Shown: positions 11,067 to 23,660, counted from the first letter of the stretch. The stretch is DNA of 64,000 nt from Mytilus californianus (GCF_021869535.1 NW_026262668.1:63642058-63706057); one strand, 5' to 3'. A program made the numbers and translations. The notes: generated by a model from the sequence alone, not told the origin.

Positions 11067-11864
11067 TACAGGATAGAATAAAGACACACTTTCAAAATTT
11101 AAATAGAAAAAATCCATTGTCTATGCTGGGATTCGAACTCAAGACCTTTAGCATATCAACCCACGACACATAACCCTACACCAGGACGACTGATACCAAT
11201 TCACAGTAATTTAATATATTTAAAGGAAGCAAGATATTTTCATAAGTGGGGCGAGTTGGCAGACCTTTATTCAGGTCTTTTACTCTTTTCATAAATAACG
11301 CGAGTTATCAGACTGATTGTTCAATTGGATTTTACCCTTTTTCATAAGTGGGGAGAGTTGCTAAACAAGAGTGGGCGATTTTTTAGAAAGTGGCGATTTA
11401 GTGTGGGCCGATTGGCTAGTGGGGCGAGTTGACATGGTTTCATATTTAAACATCGTGTTCGGGGGTCATAAAGGGTATGTAAGATTTGAAGTATTCACAT
11501 TTTAAATATAAGTTAATTATTTATTAATTGTTTAACTAACGTATTCATTTATTCTTGTAAGAATACGAAACACAGTTTTTACTATTTATTTATGAAAGCG
11601 CTAATGTAACGTTGCGCTCTTTGGAATAACACATTTTCCCGTTTCTGTTTTATGACGTTACGCCTTTGACGTGCGCTTCGTCGTCTAGACTTTATTTGAT
11701 TGCATACGGATGCACATTGTTTTTATTAGACAGGTTATAGTTGGTAAGAAACCTTTTATGTATACTATCTTTTTATTACATCAAAACTTATTTAAAGAGA
11801 GAAAACATTGTATACTATTTATTAGAAATATGCGTAACTTTTAATTATTATTTTAAACGTAATT
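11067..11864. other. No gene recognised; possible tRNA-derived SINE trace at 11126-11180
   Basis: The motif GGGATTCGAACTCAAGACC near 11130 resembles the reverse complement of a tRNA B box (GGTTCGAATCC), which would fit a decayed tRNA-derived SINE. No A box or tail could be placed with confidence. The remainder, including GACGTTACGCC-type motifs near 11655, shows nothing else. Confidence 0.35.
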
Positions 11865-11867
11865 TAA

Positions 11868-13635
11868 CCCTCTTGCTGCCGAGTTTTTTTCTTACTTTGT
11901 CGCGCCAAAAGCATCTTGACGTTTCATATCTGTGACGTTGCAAAACTTGTGCCTCTCTGTAGAACAGCGCTTTCCCGCCGTCCATAATATTTCCCGCGTC
12001 AATGTAGCCGTAATTATGAAAAGCGATGTAAAAGTAATTTTATGAAAACTATTGCTATAAGATTGTTATAAACGATGTTTTTAATACAATATTATTTTAC
12101 AATACAACTTTTAACCTTGAAATATAGTTTTTTTTATCTTTCTTGTCTTCAAAAAAATGAAAATAATATACCCATGGTCACCCATTGCTACTAGCTTTAT
12201 AAGCGCTTTTGTTTTATCTTTGTCAAGTGAAATGCATAACTGATTCTTAACCACCTCTAAAATACTAAAATATATTTATCCTTGTTATCCGATTAGCTTA
12301 GTAAACCTTGTTATAATTGATAAATACCGTAAAAAAATCTCTCAAATAATTATATAAACAAAACAACGGCCCCAAATAAAAATAAAAATAAAAACAATGA
12401 GTGTACAAATAAAAATAAATAAAAACTCCGAGCAGCCAATTCTATGAACTACTTCTTGTTGTAAAGTATCAAACGCGTCAGATTAAAATTTTCATTCCAA
12501 GCCTTGTTTCGGTAGGCGAGAAAATAATGTTTATAGACGTTATTATCCATATTCATTTTGTTTGTTTTTTAATCATGTTTATTATTATTTTGTTGAACAC
12601 TTATTGCTAAAAATTTTAGAGCAATGTTTGAAAATATGAATTAAAAAAAAAAACAGAAAAGCGAGGGAAAAAAATCTCTAAAATTAATTTCTATTGTCTA
12701 CAAATGAACCTGAATCAATAATAATTCATTTTCATTTTCTATGATGAAGTACACACTGTAATTGGCATACACGAAATATCTTTTAAAATCTGTTGATTGA
12801 TAAATTGTTCTCTTCTCAACGTTCAGTGGCAAGTGTTTCATGCAATATTAAGGACGTCTGAAATTTAATGTACAATAAATCTGTTGCTCAGTGGGTCCTA
12901 CAAAGTAAAAGATCTGTGATGAATGGCTGAAAATTGAGGTTGCCACTGGGAAATGATGATATGTAGGATAGGAAAAGAAATCATTGGGTCACCTACTAAT
13001 TTACCATCCCCATTTCGAATGAAAATAAATATTTTTAGATTAGTGCTTCAATGATGAAACGGGTATAAAATGTATTGAAATATCGTATGGCAATACAAGT
13101 ATATCGGGTAACATTTGTGTACTTTTACCAAAAAAATCTTCACTGAGAATTCAATCGCGGCATTTGAGCCCTAAAGAAATTTTCCAGTTCTCTTAAATAA
13201 AGCGTGTATTGTGAATATTAATATTTCGCGTAATCAAGTATAACAGTTACCTTTTGTATGATTATTTATTAGGAATGCGATTATTATATGAGATATTCTG
13301 ATTGAAAGATGTATGAAAAAAACGTTTAACAAATTTCTCGAAAGTATGCAACATTTTACATGAAAATGACGAACTAGTAAACACGTTAAATAAGTTGGTA
13401 TTTTAGTACTAACAAGCTTGTAATCCTGTATCAATTTTTGACATCCGTCTTAAGTATGCAAATAATGCATTTTATTCAGTTTGCTTCATTCCCGCCAAAA
13501 TCGTCCTTTTGGCGCCGTCTTTTGACGTTGTCAGTGCCCCTCAGTATTGTGACGTTACCATGGACCTTTGACGTTCTACACAATCAACAAGATTTGTGTG
13601 TAGAAGCCATAAATGTCCCTTTGGCAGCAAGAGGG
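11868..13635. mobile_element. Non-autonomous piggyBac-like element
   Basis: The ends are perfect 13-base inverted repeats, CCCTCTTGCTGCC at 11868-11880 and GGCAGCAAGAGGG at 13623-13635. Each is bounded directly by TTAA (11864-11867 and 13636-13639). A TTAA target duplication and CCCT-type termini are hallmarks of the piggyBac superfamily. Subterminal TGACGTT motifs recur on both sides, in the first 80 bases and the last 130. The 1.77-kb interior is AT-rich and has no frame long enough for a transposase, so the element would depend on an enzyme supplied elsewhere. Confidence 0.8.
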
Positions 13636-13639
13636 TTAA

Positions 13640-15766
13640 CTTATGAGAGAACTTATGATACATGAATGAAATGGTTTTTATTGTTTGTTTAGTTTAATGT
13701 GAACACTTAAACATGTATCTTATTATAATTTATGTATTTTTACTTATGTGAAATTATTCTTTATTTGTAGAGAATCGATTGTTAGCGACCATATGATATT
13801 ATATATGAATAAAAGATAGATACATGGTGCAAACTCGCATACTCATCTCTTCGCCCTTAAGTTAACCGATGTGATTCGTACAGGGTATATATTATATATT
13901 TTGGTACGACATTCTCGCGTTTCGTATACAGAAGACTCATCAGTGGCCCTGAAACCAAAACAGTTCAGTAGAAAGCCAAATGAAATACGAAGTTGAACAG
14001 CATTAAAATTCGAAAATTCCTAAAAGTAGCAGATATTTTGTTGATGATATACTGTGTAAGTCAAATCCTCTTCTGACAACATAAATATAATTGCAAAGGT
14101 TTTTTTTTTATTTTGACATGCGTTCGCCTTACAATAACAACTGTATGCAATCTTTTATCGGCAAAACCGTCCGTCAGTTGCTCGATATTGCAGTATTCTA
14201 CAGTGGTAATTACCTTTGAAAACCATTGAGAAAATAAACAGCGGTATGATGTATGTTATTTTCTTTTCATATTTCATAAATATTTTGTATTTTATATGAT
14301 ACTGACTTTGTACAACATCTCCAAAATTTTTATATCGTAATCTGTAGGTCTCTTGAAAAATATTTTTAAGACTTTAGAAATATCACTCAGATTCATAGTA
14401 GGAATGTTATGAATTTATGTAAACTACTGTTCTGTTGAATTTAAGTAAACCATATTTCATTATGAAAAACTCCTACATTCAGAGCTCAAACTTCATGGAC
14501 TCCAAACACACACATCCGCAAATCCAAAGAAGGATTTAAACAGTACAAACTCCCTAGTCCTATTCTTAAACCTCAAATTAGAGATCTACATTGTATGAAG
14601 CTAAGGCAAGGAACAAATAGAGACATAATTGATAATGACGATTTCATATTTTAGAGATAAATAATAATAAAAAGCATAAAACAAAGATCACGACAAACTA
14701 ACCTTATTATCCAGAAGCCTTTGTTACCATTTTTAGACATTTCAAGAAGCATAGCACTAATCAATCTAAGTAAAAAATCTGAAAACCTTTCTTACCGTTA
14801 CCGTATTGCATCTGCACAATTTTCAGATAAAAAAAACCAAATAGCTATTCAATGAACAATATGAAAATTGTGATAAACGCCAATAAAGACAACTATCCAC
14901 CAAAACACCAAAGGAGAAGATGCAGACGACCTTCAATAAAAAGCAAAACCCATATCGTATAGTAAACTATAAAAGCTCCGAATATTCAAAATGTGAACCA
15001 TTACAACAGAGAAATTTGATAGCTAGATTCAAGAAGCAAACATATTTCATTAACATGAAGTGTGCTCATAATTAAAAAAAAAAATACTCCAGCAGGGTCA
15101 TGAAGAATAATTCACCGTCACAAAGTAGCTGATTGGTACAATGGATCTGTATATCAACTGACGAGATGCATGTTTTCGGGATCTGGAATAAGTAAGTTTT
15201 GAAAAGAAAAAAAAAAAAAACATATACAACTCTTCAAACCTTCAATTCTATTAAGGTTCATATCAATCAGTCATTCTTTGCTATCCTGTCTGTGCGTCTA
15301 AGGAAGTATTATTTCTATATAGTATAAGTACTAGTATACAGTTGTGTTATGTTATATTAGTTTATTTGCTTCTTTTTTTCCTCTTGCAAGGGTACCATCC
15401 AACATGCAGCCAGTGATAAATTATCACAATAATTTATATGACGAGTTTTAGTGATATGTTATGGTATATTTTAATTTCTCTAATTCATACTCGATTTATC
15501 CCTTTCCTGACCTGTTGATTATTTTTATTCAATGAACATGTGGTTCGTTTGATCTCTGTTCTTCATTGTTCAAAATTCGATTATGACGTCAAATTTTCTT
15601 GCTTTCCTCTGAAATTCCTGTTGTGACGTCATGAAAAAAAGGCGACCATGTCTGATGACGTCACGTAGAAAGAACACATCTTTTTGCAGGTCGTTCGAAA
15701 AAAACAAATTAACATTGTCTGTATATCGTCAAAAAATCATTAGCGAAACACATTCCACCACCAAAT
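13640..15766. other. Mostly unassigned AT-rich DNA with one dispersed-repeat copy (about 13890-14050)
   Basis: The sequence TCTCGCGTTTCGTATACAGAAGACTCATCAGTGG is a diverged copy of the core seen at 18755, 34440 and 35020. The rest shows no gene. Near 14480-14640 several frames are weakly open but with no recognisable motif. Confidence 0.4.
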
Positions 15767-15767
15767 T

Positions 15768-15894
15768 CGTGCAATACGATATTTATCCACTCTCGACAGT
15801 TACATTTTAAATATTTAAAACGCTCGGCGAGTCTCGCGTTTTCAATTTGAAAATTTAACAGTTTCTAGTGGATAAATATCGTATCACACACGAT
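15768..15894. mobile_element. Foldback MITE-like hairpin
   Basis: Left arm ATACGATATTTATCCACT (15774-15791) is matched by its exact inverse AGTGGATAAATATCGTAT on the right (about 15867-15884). Pairing continues less perfectly inward (CGACAGTTACATTTTAAAT against AATTTAACAGTTTCT). The loop includes CTCGGCGAGTCTCG. The whole is about 125 bp of near-palindrome, typical of a small non-autonomous DNA element. Confidence 0.55.
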
Positions 15895-16685
15895 GCAATG
15901 GTAAAATATATATATATTTGTTATGCTCTATAACGTTATATATTTTTTGGCTTCCCAAAGTATTGATCTCGAACTTCTCTGATTAGGGTAATTCTAGAAA
16001 CCCGTGTTGTTTACACGGAAAATATTTTAGCGATTTTGTCTTAAAAGTGGACTGATACCTAGGCTACTATCCATCCAGGAGCTGGTGCGTTGGTATTTCA
16101 ATAATAAAAATGACATATTTTATCTGTAAAGTTATGTAATTTATGTTTAACTAAGGTGGCAGCTCCGCCAGCCACAGTTATTTTTTTATTGTGAGCGTCC
16201 TTTTAAGAATGTTTGTGTTTATGCTTACAAATGTTATATACTTTGACTTTCTAAATGTTCAGTCTCTGTGTTATTTGATGAACGTTATTCCAAAAACACG
16301 TGTTGTGGATATGTTTGTTTATCTGGATCTATATTGCAATTTTGTTTTTCAACATTTAAATAAACTTTTTTAAGCTTTTTAAAGCTTTATATACGTAAAA
16401 CATTTCCCACATGGCATATAAAAAGGGGAAACATGACGATGAGCAAACAGAATTATGAAAAACTGACAACACCATGGCTAAAAGAATAAAACAACTAACA
16501 AACAAACCACAGTCCACAAATTAGAAATAACAGCATTTTTCCTACATTCAACATTCAAATCTTGTAATGCCATTAGAAATATATAAATCAAGAAAAAAGA
16601 TATGAAGGTATAGCATGAACTTCAATAGAAGCGAGTCCATGTGCGTCGACACGGTAAGCGTCTTCTGTTGTAACTCAAATTATGA
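15895..16685. other. No gene recognised
   Basis: AT-rich DNA. A fragment near 16415-16510 (GGGGAAACATGACGATGAGC and onward) resembles the family seen at 24430 and 39985. The 60-codon frame at 16191-16373 has no recognisable feature. Confidence 0.4.
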
Positions 16686-16839
16686 ATTTATTGATTTGAA
16701 CTGTTACACAGTAAATTAAAAAAAAAGATAATCCCTCACAAAATATTACATGATTCACATTCATATTCACAATCAGGAAACATATTCAATTACTACCATT
16801 TCACTGTACTGTTGTGTCAACTTATGTCTAAAACACAAT

Positions 16840-17758
16840 TTATCATAATTTCCAAAGTTATAAGAAAGCCCAGAAATTTAGATACGATCCGGGTAAACTT
16901 ATCGATCCTTTAATTAAACTTGTTCTAAAAGGTTACCAATTCAACACTATAATTAGATCTTTGAATATTGCTTTTACTGGTATTAATATTAATTTTGTTA
17001 TCAGTAAATTAAAATCAATCTTAATATGATTTTTATATACATATGCACATTCATGGCTCTACAATCTGTCGATACCTGTATCTTGGCATTGAACAAGATC
17101 ATGTGTTTCTCTGACTGTCAATGACGTCTTTAAACTAAATCCATTGGATGTTGGATGTGTACTGATTGCTATTTTAGTCTTAGATGCGTGATTTTTTTAA
17201 GAATTGTTATTGGCGTTGAACTAGCTGTCAGTAATTGCGAGTACTCTCAGATCTTTACCTAGTGTCTTTTTGTTGTGGGGATGTATAAGTACCCTACCAC
17301 GTCCACTCTGTGTTTTTGTACTCGTTGTTAGATGTATTTTTGCTTTATATCGATCTGATGAGTTGAGCCCTTTTCAACTGATTTTTTATAGTTTGTTCAT
17401 ATGTTGTACTGTGACACCACTGTCCCAGATTAGGGGGAGGGTAGGGCGCCCACTAACATGTTTAACCCCGCCACATTCGGTATGTGCCTGTCCTAAGTCA
17501 GGAGTCTGTAATTCAGTAGTTGTCGTTTGTTGCTGTGTATCATATTTGTTTTTCGTTCATTATTTTGTACATAAATCAGGCCGTTAGTTTTCTCGTTTGA
17601 ATTGTTTTACACTTGTCATTTCGTTTTTTTTTATAGCTGACTATGCGGTATGGGTTTTACTCATTGTTGAAGGCCGTACGGTGACCTATAGTTGTTAATT
17701 TCCGTGTCATTTGGTCTCTTGTGGAGAGTTGTCTCATTGGCAATCCTACCATATCTTA
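16840..17758 (+). mobile_element. 5'-truncated non-LTR-like retroelement, 3' end
   Basis: The upstream part has an open stretch on the plus strand ending at a TGA near 17029 (it contains YDPGKLIDPLIKLVLKG), probably the C-terminus of a retroelement ORF. It is followed by about 700 bp of 3' untranslated sequence with the modules TTAACCCCGCC, CTGTCCTAAGTCAGGAGTCTG, GAGAGTTGTCTCATTGGCAA and the terminal TACCATATCTTA. The same 3' end recurs at 35155, 57100 and 61300 (plus) and at 44507, 50315, 54288 and 62390 (minus). The element interrupts the left arm of the palindrome. Confidence 0.6.
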
Positions 17759-18699
17759 TTTTTATATTTACACCACTAAAACTAATCCATAAACGAAATG
17801 CCTGAAAAGGTAGTCACGCATAAAAGTATAAACATTGCACTGACAATGAAACTAATTCTTTACTACAACCAATCAAGAGTCACTTGAGCCTTGATCACTT
17901 TACAATAATCTAAGTTTGTAAGAGAATGATAATCCTTTTCTTCATGATAAGTACTCGCTAACGCTCATACTTAATCATGAAGAAAGAGATTCTCTTACAG
18001 ACTTAGAATATTGTAGACTCAAAAATAATCTTTTCATTGCCTTTAATCAATAATCTGTTTCATTGTCAGTGCAATGTTTTAGTTAATGCATGACTTTCTT
18101 TTTAGGCACTTCATTTATGGATAGGTGTTGATAATGTAGGGATTATCTTTTAACATCGGAAAGTTTAATAAATTGTGTTTTATAGGTATTAGATGACACG
18201 ACAAATACGATGAAATGATCGGAAATTTTTAAGTTTCCTAATTGTGAGTATGAATGTAAGTCGTGCAATCTATCAGTGAGGCAGTATCTTTTTGTTTATT
18301 TACAGTTCAAAGTCAATAAATTCTAAATAAGTTACATTTGAAGTTTATTCCACAGCAAATATTTGATTCAAATTTTTAACATCAAATACGATCTTATTAA
18401 GTAAAGTAATTAACTAAAATCAAATGTTCAAATAAAATGAAATTCAAAGGTTGATTTAACCCCATATATGTAAAAACCATTCTTACCAACCGCGGATCCA
18501 GTAATCTGAAATTTTGTAAGTGTATTAGCTTTAAGTTATATTTAGCTTGAAGGGCCTTTTTGTTTCTTTCCTTTTGCAATGCTTTGGTTAAGTTTATTTT
18601 TTATAGTAATTTCGAAGTTAACTTCACCTTTTTTTAATTTTTTCGTTTGTTTATCTATTTGATTTTTAATCAATTTCAATCATAAAATTTAATTTTCAA

Positions 18700-18890
18700 G
18701 CTGATAAATAAACTCATCATAGATACTAAGTACCAGGATTGAAATTGTATACGCCAGACGCGCGTTTCGTCTACAAAAGACTACATCAGTGACGCTCGAA
18801 TCAAAAAAGTTTAAAAGGCCAAATACAGTACAAAGTTGAAGAGCATTGAGGTCCCCAAAATTCCGAAAGGTTTTGTCATAAATGGCTTCG
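18700..18890. repeat. Dispersed repeat with GCGCGTTTCGTC core
   Basis: AACTCATCATAGATAC, then GCGCGTTTCGTCTACAAAAG, CATCAGTGACGCTC and CAAAGTTGAAGAGC. Parallel copies lie at 34395-34520 and 34970-35115, with more diverged ones at 13890, 21050, 21400, 32985 and 58505. It is a high-copy interspersed repeat of unknown class. Confidence 0.6.
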
Positions 18891-18984
18891 GGCAGTTGTA
18901 TATAAGATAAGCAGTTTATAGAAATTTCGTTTTGAACTATTAGTAGGCCTAAACAATAGGAAATTCCCTTACTAAGAACATGAT

Positions 18985-19975
18985 TTTTTTCTCGCCTTGA
19001 CGGAGTCAAAAAGCGAGACATAGGTATGCTGTTTCCGGCGTCGGCGGCGTCAATAATGTATTAGTTTGTGATTAGGTCTAGTTCATGGTGAACCACTAGT
19101 GGTAGGTCAATGATATTTGGTATGCAGTTGTATTAGCATTGACACATCTCATTTCCTTGGATATTATTTGGCCCCGCCCCCTCAGTCAAGGTCTATTGAC
19201 TTTGAAACTTTTCATAGTTTACATGTATTAGTTTGTGATTAGGTCAATTTATGGGGAACCACTAGTGGTAGGTCAATGATATTTGGTATGCAGTTGTATA
19301 AGCATTGGCATATTTTATTTCCATGGAGATTATTTGGCTCCGCCCCCTTAGTCATGGTCTATAGACTTGAAAATTTTGCTAAGTTAACATGTATTAGTTT
19401 GTGATTAGGTCAGTTCAAGGGGAACCATTAGTGGTAGGTCAATGTTAATTGGTGTTCAGTTGTATAAGCATAAGCACATCTCATTTTCATGGAGAATATT
19501 TGGCCCCGGCCCCCTCAGTCATGGACTATTTACTTTGAAACTTTAGCTTAGTTTACATGAATTAGTTTGTGATTAGATCAGTTTAAGATGAACTGCTAAT
19601 GTTAAGTCAATGATATTTGGTATGCAAATTTATTGGCATTTGCAAGTATCGTTTCCATGGAGTTTATATAGCCCCACCCCTGATCATGGTTCATTGACTT
19701 TGAAACTTTTACATAGTTTACAAGTTAATGTTTGTGTTTAGGTTTGTTTAAAGGGAACGACTTATGATTAGTCATTGGTATTTGGTATGCAGTTGTATTA
19801 GCATTGGTACATCTCATTCCATGGAGATTGTTTAGCCATGTACCTTCAGTCATGGTACATCGACTTTGAATATTTGCATAATTTACATGTTAAAGTATTG
19901 CTATTTTAATTTCAACATTTGAATTATCAAAATTACAAAAAGACGAGACATATCTCTGTGATAACAGTTTATTAT
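18985..19975. repeat. Inserted element with five 167-bp tandem repeats
   Basis: The palindrome arm reads ACTAAGAACATGAT before the insert and ATTCATTCTTCACAATTAAG after it. These are contiguous in the other copies (for example near 9190-9220). The insert begins CTCGCCTTGACGGAGTC and ends near AAAAGACGAGACATATCTC. Between them GTTTGTGATTAGGTC recurs at about 19064, 19231, 19397, 19564 and 19731, a regular 167-bp period. Each unit contains GGTAGGTCAATGATATTTGG and a GGCCCCGCCCC-type box. No coding capacity is seen. Confidence 0.7.
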
Positions 19976-20112
19976 TCATTCTTCACAATTAAGACACATC
20001 AAATACTACAATTGTATTGGTCCAGAGCACTTTGTTATATTATAAAGATATACATCCCAGGTGTTCGTGAACACTCTTTTTGTCATTTACTCAGTTGATG
20101 TTAGAGTGTAAA

Positions 20113-20367
20113 CATGGCCAGCATTGTTTATCAGCAGGATAAATTGTCCAAGAAGTTCTGAAACTAGCATAGATTACTAGAAATACACATTCAGGTATAC
20201 ACAAAGGGCAAGCTTAATGGGCGTACAGCTAAAGTGAGGTATGCCAAAACAGTTTTTGAAGAAAAATTATCAAAATCGATACTTGCTAAAGAAATATGAT
20301 ATGGTCCAAGTAGCTGAAATCGAAAAACTCATAAAGAAAGGAGGCAACGATAAATTTTGTGTATTTT
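20113..20367 (+). pseudogene. Decayed short coding remnant of unknown protein
   Basis: From an ATG at 20114 the frame reads MASIVYQQDKLSKKF and then meets stops. A coherent frame follows containing KLNGRTAKVRYAKTVFEEK, and a one-base shift near 20290 restores KKYDMVQVAEIEKLIKKGG to a TAG at about 20368. The charged, non-repetitive composition looks protein-derived, not random. I do not recognise the protein. It could be a processed pseudogene or a transposon fragment. Confidence 0.3.
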
Positions 20368-21044
20368 AGTTAATGTATCAACTTTATACAGCTGTTTATA
20401 GTGTACGTAAGGTTCAATTTTTTTAATAAATGAGATCTTTGGTATACGTCAATTGGACAGCAAGCCAGCCCCACAAAAACAAGAGGTAAATATACAATCA
20501 GTGTTATTACGTAAGGAATATAAATAACATACTGTAAAACTTTTAACTGAAAGTAAGCTCATTGTAACCTACTGATTGTATATAATGTCATCCATCACAT
20601 TAGTATCGGCGACTTAACTAAGGGTAGATTTCATTCAACAATGTCATTCATAAGGCTTGTGTGCTAATCTGGGTTTTTTCTTTCCAGGTTGCCTTATTCT
20701 ATACTATCTATCTATAAAAGAGATGTATGATTTTATAAAAAACAGCTCATGTAGGGGTTGGTCATAGAGGTATATAAAACCAACAAAGAACTTAACAACA
20801 TTTTGTAAAGTTATCAGGGAAGCGATCTGTGTATCTTACGCGTAATTGTTTATTGTGCGGTCATTATTTTTTTTTTACCAAATCCATATTATAAATTATT
20901 GTACAAGTTATAAGTGAATTTTAGTCAAATATTTGTAAAAAAAAAATTATAATTTGCATAAGCACTTTTTGGACAAATTACAATTTGTACAAAGTCAATA
21001 TACAAAATATATTTTATGCAAAATGATAACTTGTAAACAAAAAT

Positions 21045-21545
21045 TGAAAACAACACGTTTAATCATTTCATGCGTCCGAAGCGCTTTTCTGGATTTACCT
21101 TCATCAGGAACGCTCAAAGCCAAACATTTGAAATCCGAGGATGTATAAGTACCGAAACAGTTGAAGAGCTATATGACAAAAATACCTAGAAAAATAGCCA
21201 AATTCATCAAAGGCCAACTTTGCCTGAGGGAGTTGAAACCTTAGTTTCTTTATAATTTCAAAATTTATAAACGGACAATTTTAGAAAGGTTTGTTATAAA
21301 TCATGTCAGTACCGAAGTACTGACTACTGAGCTGATGATACCCTCGGGGACTGATAGTCCACCAGCAGAGGTATCGACCCAGTGCTGTAAAAAATTGAAA
21401 ACAACACGTTTAATAATTTCATGCGTCCAAAGCGCTTTTCTGGATTTACCTTCATCAGGAACGCTCAAAGCCAAACATTTGAAATCCGAGGATGTATAAG
21501 TACCGAAACAGTTGAAGAGCTATATGACAAAACATATACATGTAC
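21045..21545. repeat. Two direct copies of a 145-bp repeat (21045-21190 and 21394-21540)
   Basis: AAAATTGAAAACAACACG, TTTCATGCGTCC, TGGATTTACCTTCATCAGG and GAAACAGTTGAAGAGCTATA occur twice, about 349 bp apart, nearly identical (CGAAGCG versus CAAAGCG). The copies belong to the same dispersed family as 18700. The 64-codon frames crossing them are repeat by-products. Confidence 0.7.
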
Positions 21546-23500
21546 AAAATATTTGAGTGTGCCATACAAACCCTTGTTTTGTCGCCGTTTTAGTAATAGC
21601 ATCGAAATAAGATAGAACGATACTGTAGAATATCTTCAAGATTTCCAGATTATTATCCATCATTTTATTTAATTTACTTCTGAATTTTAAAGCAAAAAAA
21701 TGCGTTTTTCGGGTTTCTTTCGCTGTCACGTTTCATCCCGATATAACAAATCTGTTATCTATTGTCTGCAAGCACCGGTGTCTAATTAAAAATAACCTCC
21801 TTTTATGCCTACCGCAGACCCTAAAAATGAAAAAGATGTACAAGTTACATCTAAAGTGAGAGAAAAACCAATTGACCTCTGAAATAAGGGGTTACTAACA
21901 ATGCAGAAGTAATTGTAAGGGACGACATCAAAAGTTCAATATAGGATAAAAAACTTAATTCACATAGTTTTTTCACTGATATCTGTATATTAACCTCACT
22001 TTCAGGTATAGAGATGTGATTTTATTTCTGAGACAAATGCTTGTGACTATCCACAAGAACTTGCAGTCATCCGATGTTCAGTACTTCAGTTCTTTGATTT
22101 TTAGAATGCCACCATGCCGTGTGGACCAAAACAATCTCTGTTGATCTGTATATGGGTTTCATATCATTTAAAATTCACGATCGATAAAGCGGTTTAACGA
22201 CGTAGATACTATGATTAATTTCGCCCCAATACTTTCGTCCAAAAATTTGCTTTCCAGTACGATTTGATGGCTTTCATTTGGGTTAAAAGTCCAAACATAT
22301 GTTAGTACCGAACTTAAATCCATATTTTTCATTCCGAAAATCGATGTCTGATAAATAAAACTTGCAGCGATTTTTACCCCACCCCCAAGTTATTTGAATT
22401 GAGTTTTTTATCCAACATTGATCTTTCGATGTCGTCCCTAAGAGCTGTAAAAGACCGATAACTTCGCAAACACTTACGTACATCGCAGTAACAGACGTGC
22501 AATACAATATATATCCAACATCTAAGTATTAATGTAAAATATTATTTATTTTCTTAATTGAGGAACTTGAAAGCTGCAATATGATGGCGAAACAGAAACA
22601 ACACTTAACATCAGATTAAAAAATCATCGTTCGTTTTAAAGGCAGGAAACCGCCAAATGACGACACACCTTTTAAGAACAGATTATTATTCTTTAAAATA
22701 TCCTTTCAATTAATGATAAAGGCTAACCAAAATTGGTATTATGATAGAGATGAAAAACAGTATTTTCAAATATCAAAAGAATAAGTCTTAAAAGTTACAA
22801 TGTTACCTGGCAAAATTTATTCTGTTGTATCTTTTATGAATAAGTTGCAAAAGTTTCGTATGAGCATCCGATGTATTACCAGGAGAGTCTAATCATAAAA
22901 TTTGCCCGCTACCCCGACTTTTCTTTTCCTTATCTTATTACGTATAGTTTGAAAAGTCATTTTTGAAAATCTTATAAAATTTGTTCATAGTATTTGAAAG
23001 AAAAAAGGCAACATTGTTAAATATATGGAAAATCTGGGAGAATCATTTTTCGCCAAATTTTCCGTAACTAATATCTCAAAAACACGGACACAGACCTTTC
23101 ATTTTTTTTTTATCTAGTTCCCTTATTTATAGACTATAGATTTATAACAGCGTTTTAAGAAGCTCGTAATTTTGAAACGGAGTAGCGAACATCCTTAACT
23201 ACATTTGTCATTCTCAAATCCTATTCCAGTTTTACATGCCAAATTAAAAATTATGTGCCGTTTTGTATTTCATTACTAAGTTAGTGGTCATCCTGTTAGT
23301 TGCTGCACTGTGCAGGTTTTTATTATGAGTTAACTTTTATGACATAAGGTCTAGATAAACAAAAAGGGATGTTAGTGCGCACTATTTATGTTCTGCATTG
23401 TTCACATAGTTCAGTTGTTTTAATTGATCTTTTAAGATGACCACCAAGCTTTGCGACATAAGGTCTAGAAAAACGAAAAGACAGTACAACAGTTTTTATA
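21546..23500. other. No gene recognised
   Basis: AT-rich DNA with short frames only, the longest 74 codons. No splice-linked exons, hairpins or transposon termini were identified. Confidence 0.4.
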
Positions 23501-23504
23501 TAGA

Positions 23505-23660
23505 AACAACTACCAACATTGGACTCACTCACCAATGGGTATTCAACGCAGCGAGGATGTCCAACACCCGGATACGAGCTCCAGCTGGTCCCTAAACAAT
23601 AATATATACTAGTTCAGAGAAATGGACGCCACACTAATAGGACTTAATTCAATAAAAACT
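23505..23660 (-). repeat. Retroelement 3'-end fragment (CATTCTCAATTTT-tail family)
   Basis: ATTCAACGCAGCGAGGATG, CCAGCTGGTCCCTAAA and GAAATGGACGCCACACTAAT parallel the copies at 48848-49060 and 54535-54750. Read on the minus strand this is part of the 3' untranslated end of a non-LTR-type element. Confidence 0.5.

Larger units (their letters stand above)
16690..20045. repeat. Giant palindromic repeat, both arms interrupted by insertions
   Basis: The centre is the hairpin at about 17940-17985 (CTTCATGATAAGTACTCGC, then its inverse ending TAATCATGAAG). From it, inverse copies of the unit seen at 8401-11066 run outward. The right arm carries CATTGTCAGTGCAATG (18061) and ends CCAGAGCACTTTGTTATATT near 20040. 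The left arm carries the inverse CATTGCACTGACAATG (about 17838) and, beyond a retroelement insertion, matches again at 16735-16840. The left arm is split by a 5'-truncated retroelement (about 16840-17758). The right arm is split by a 1-kb element (about 18985-19975). Confidence 0.7.

Noticed and set aside
14480..14660. A possible coding remnant (HIRKSKEGFKQYKLPSP)
   Set aside because: More than one frame is partly open over the same bases and no recognisable motif or splice site supports any of them.
18689..19021. A 110-codon minus frame
   Set aside because: It runs across the junction between a dispersed repeat, the palindrome arm and the inserted element, so it is chance.
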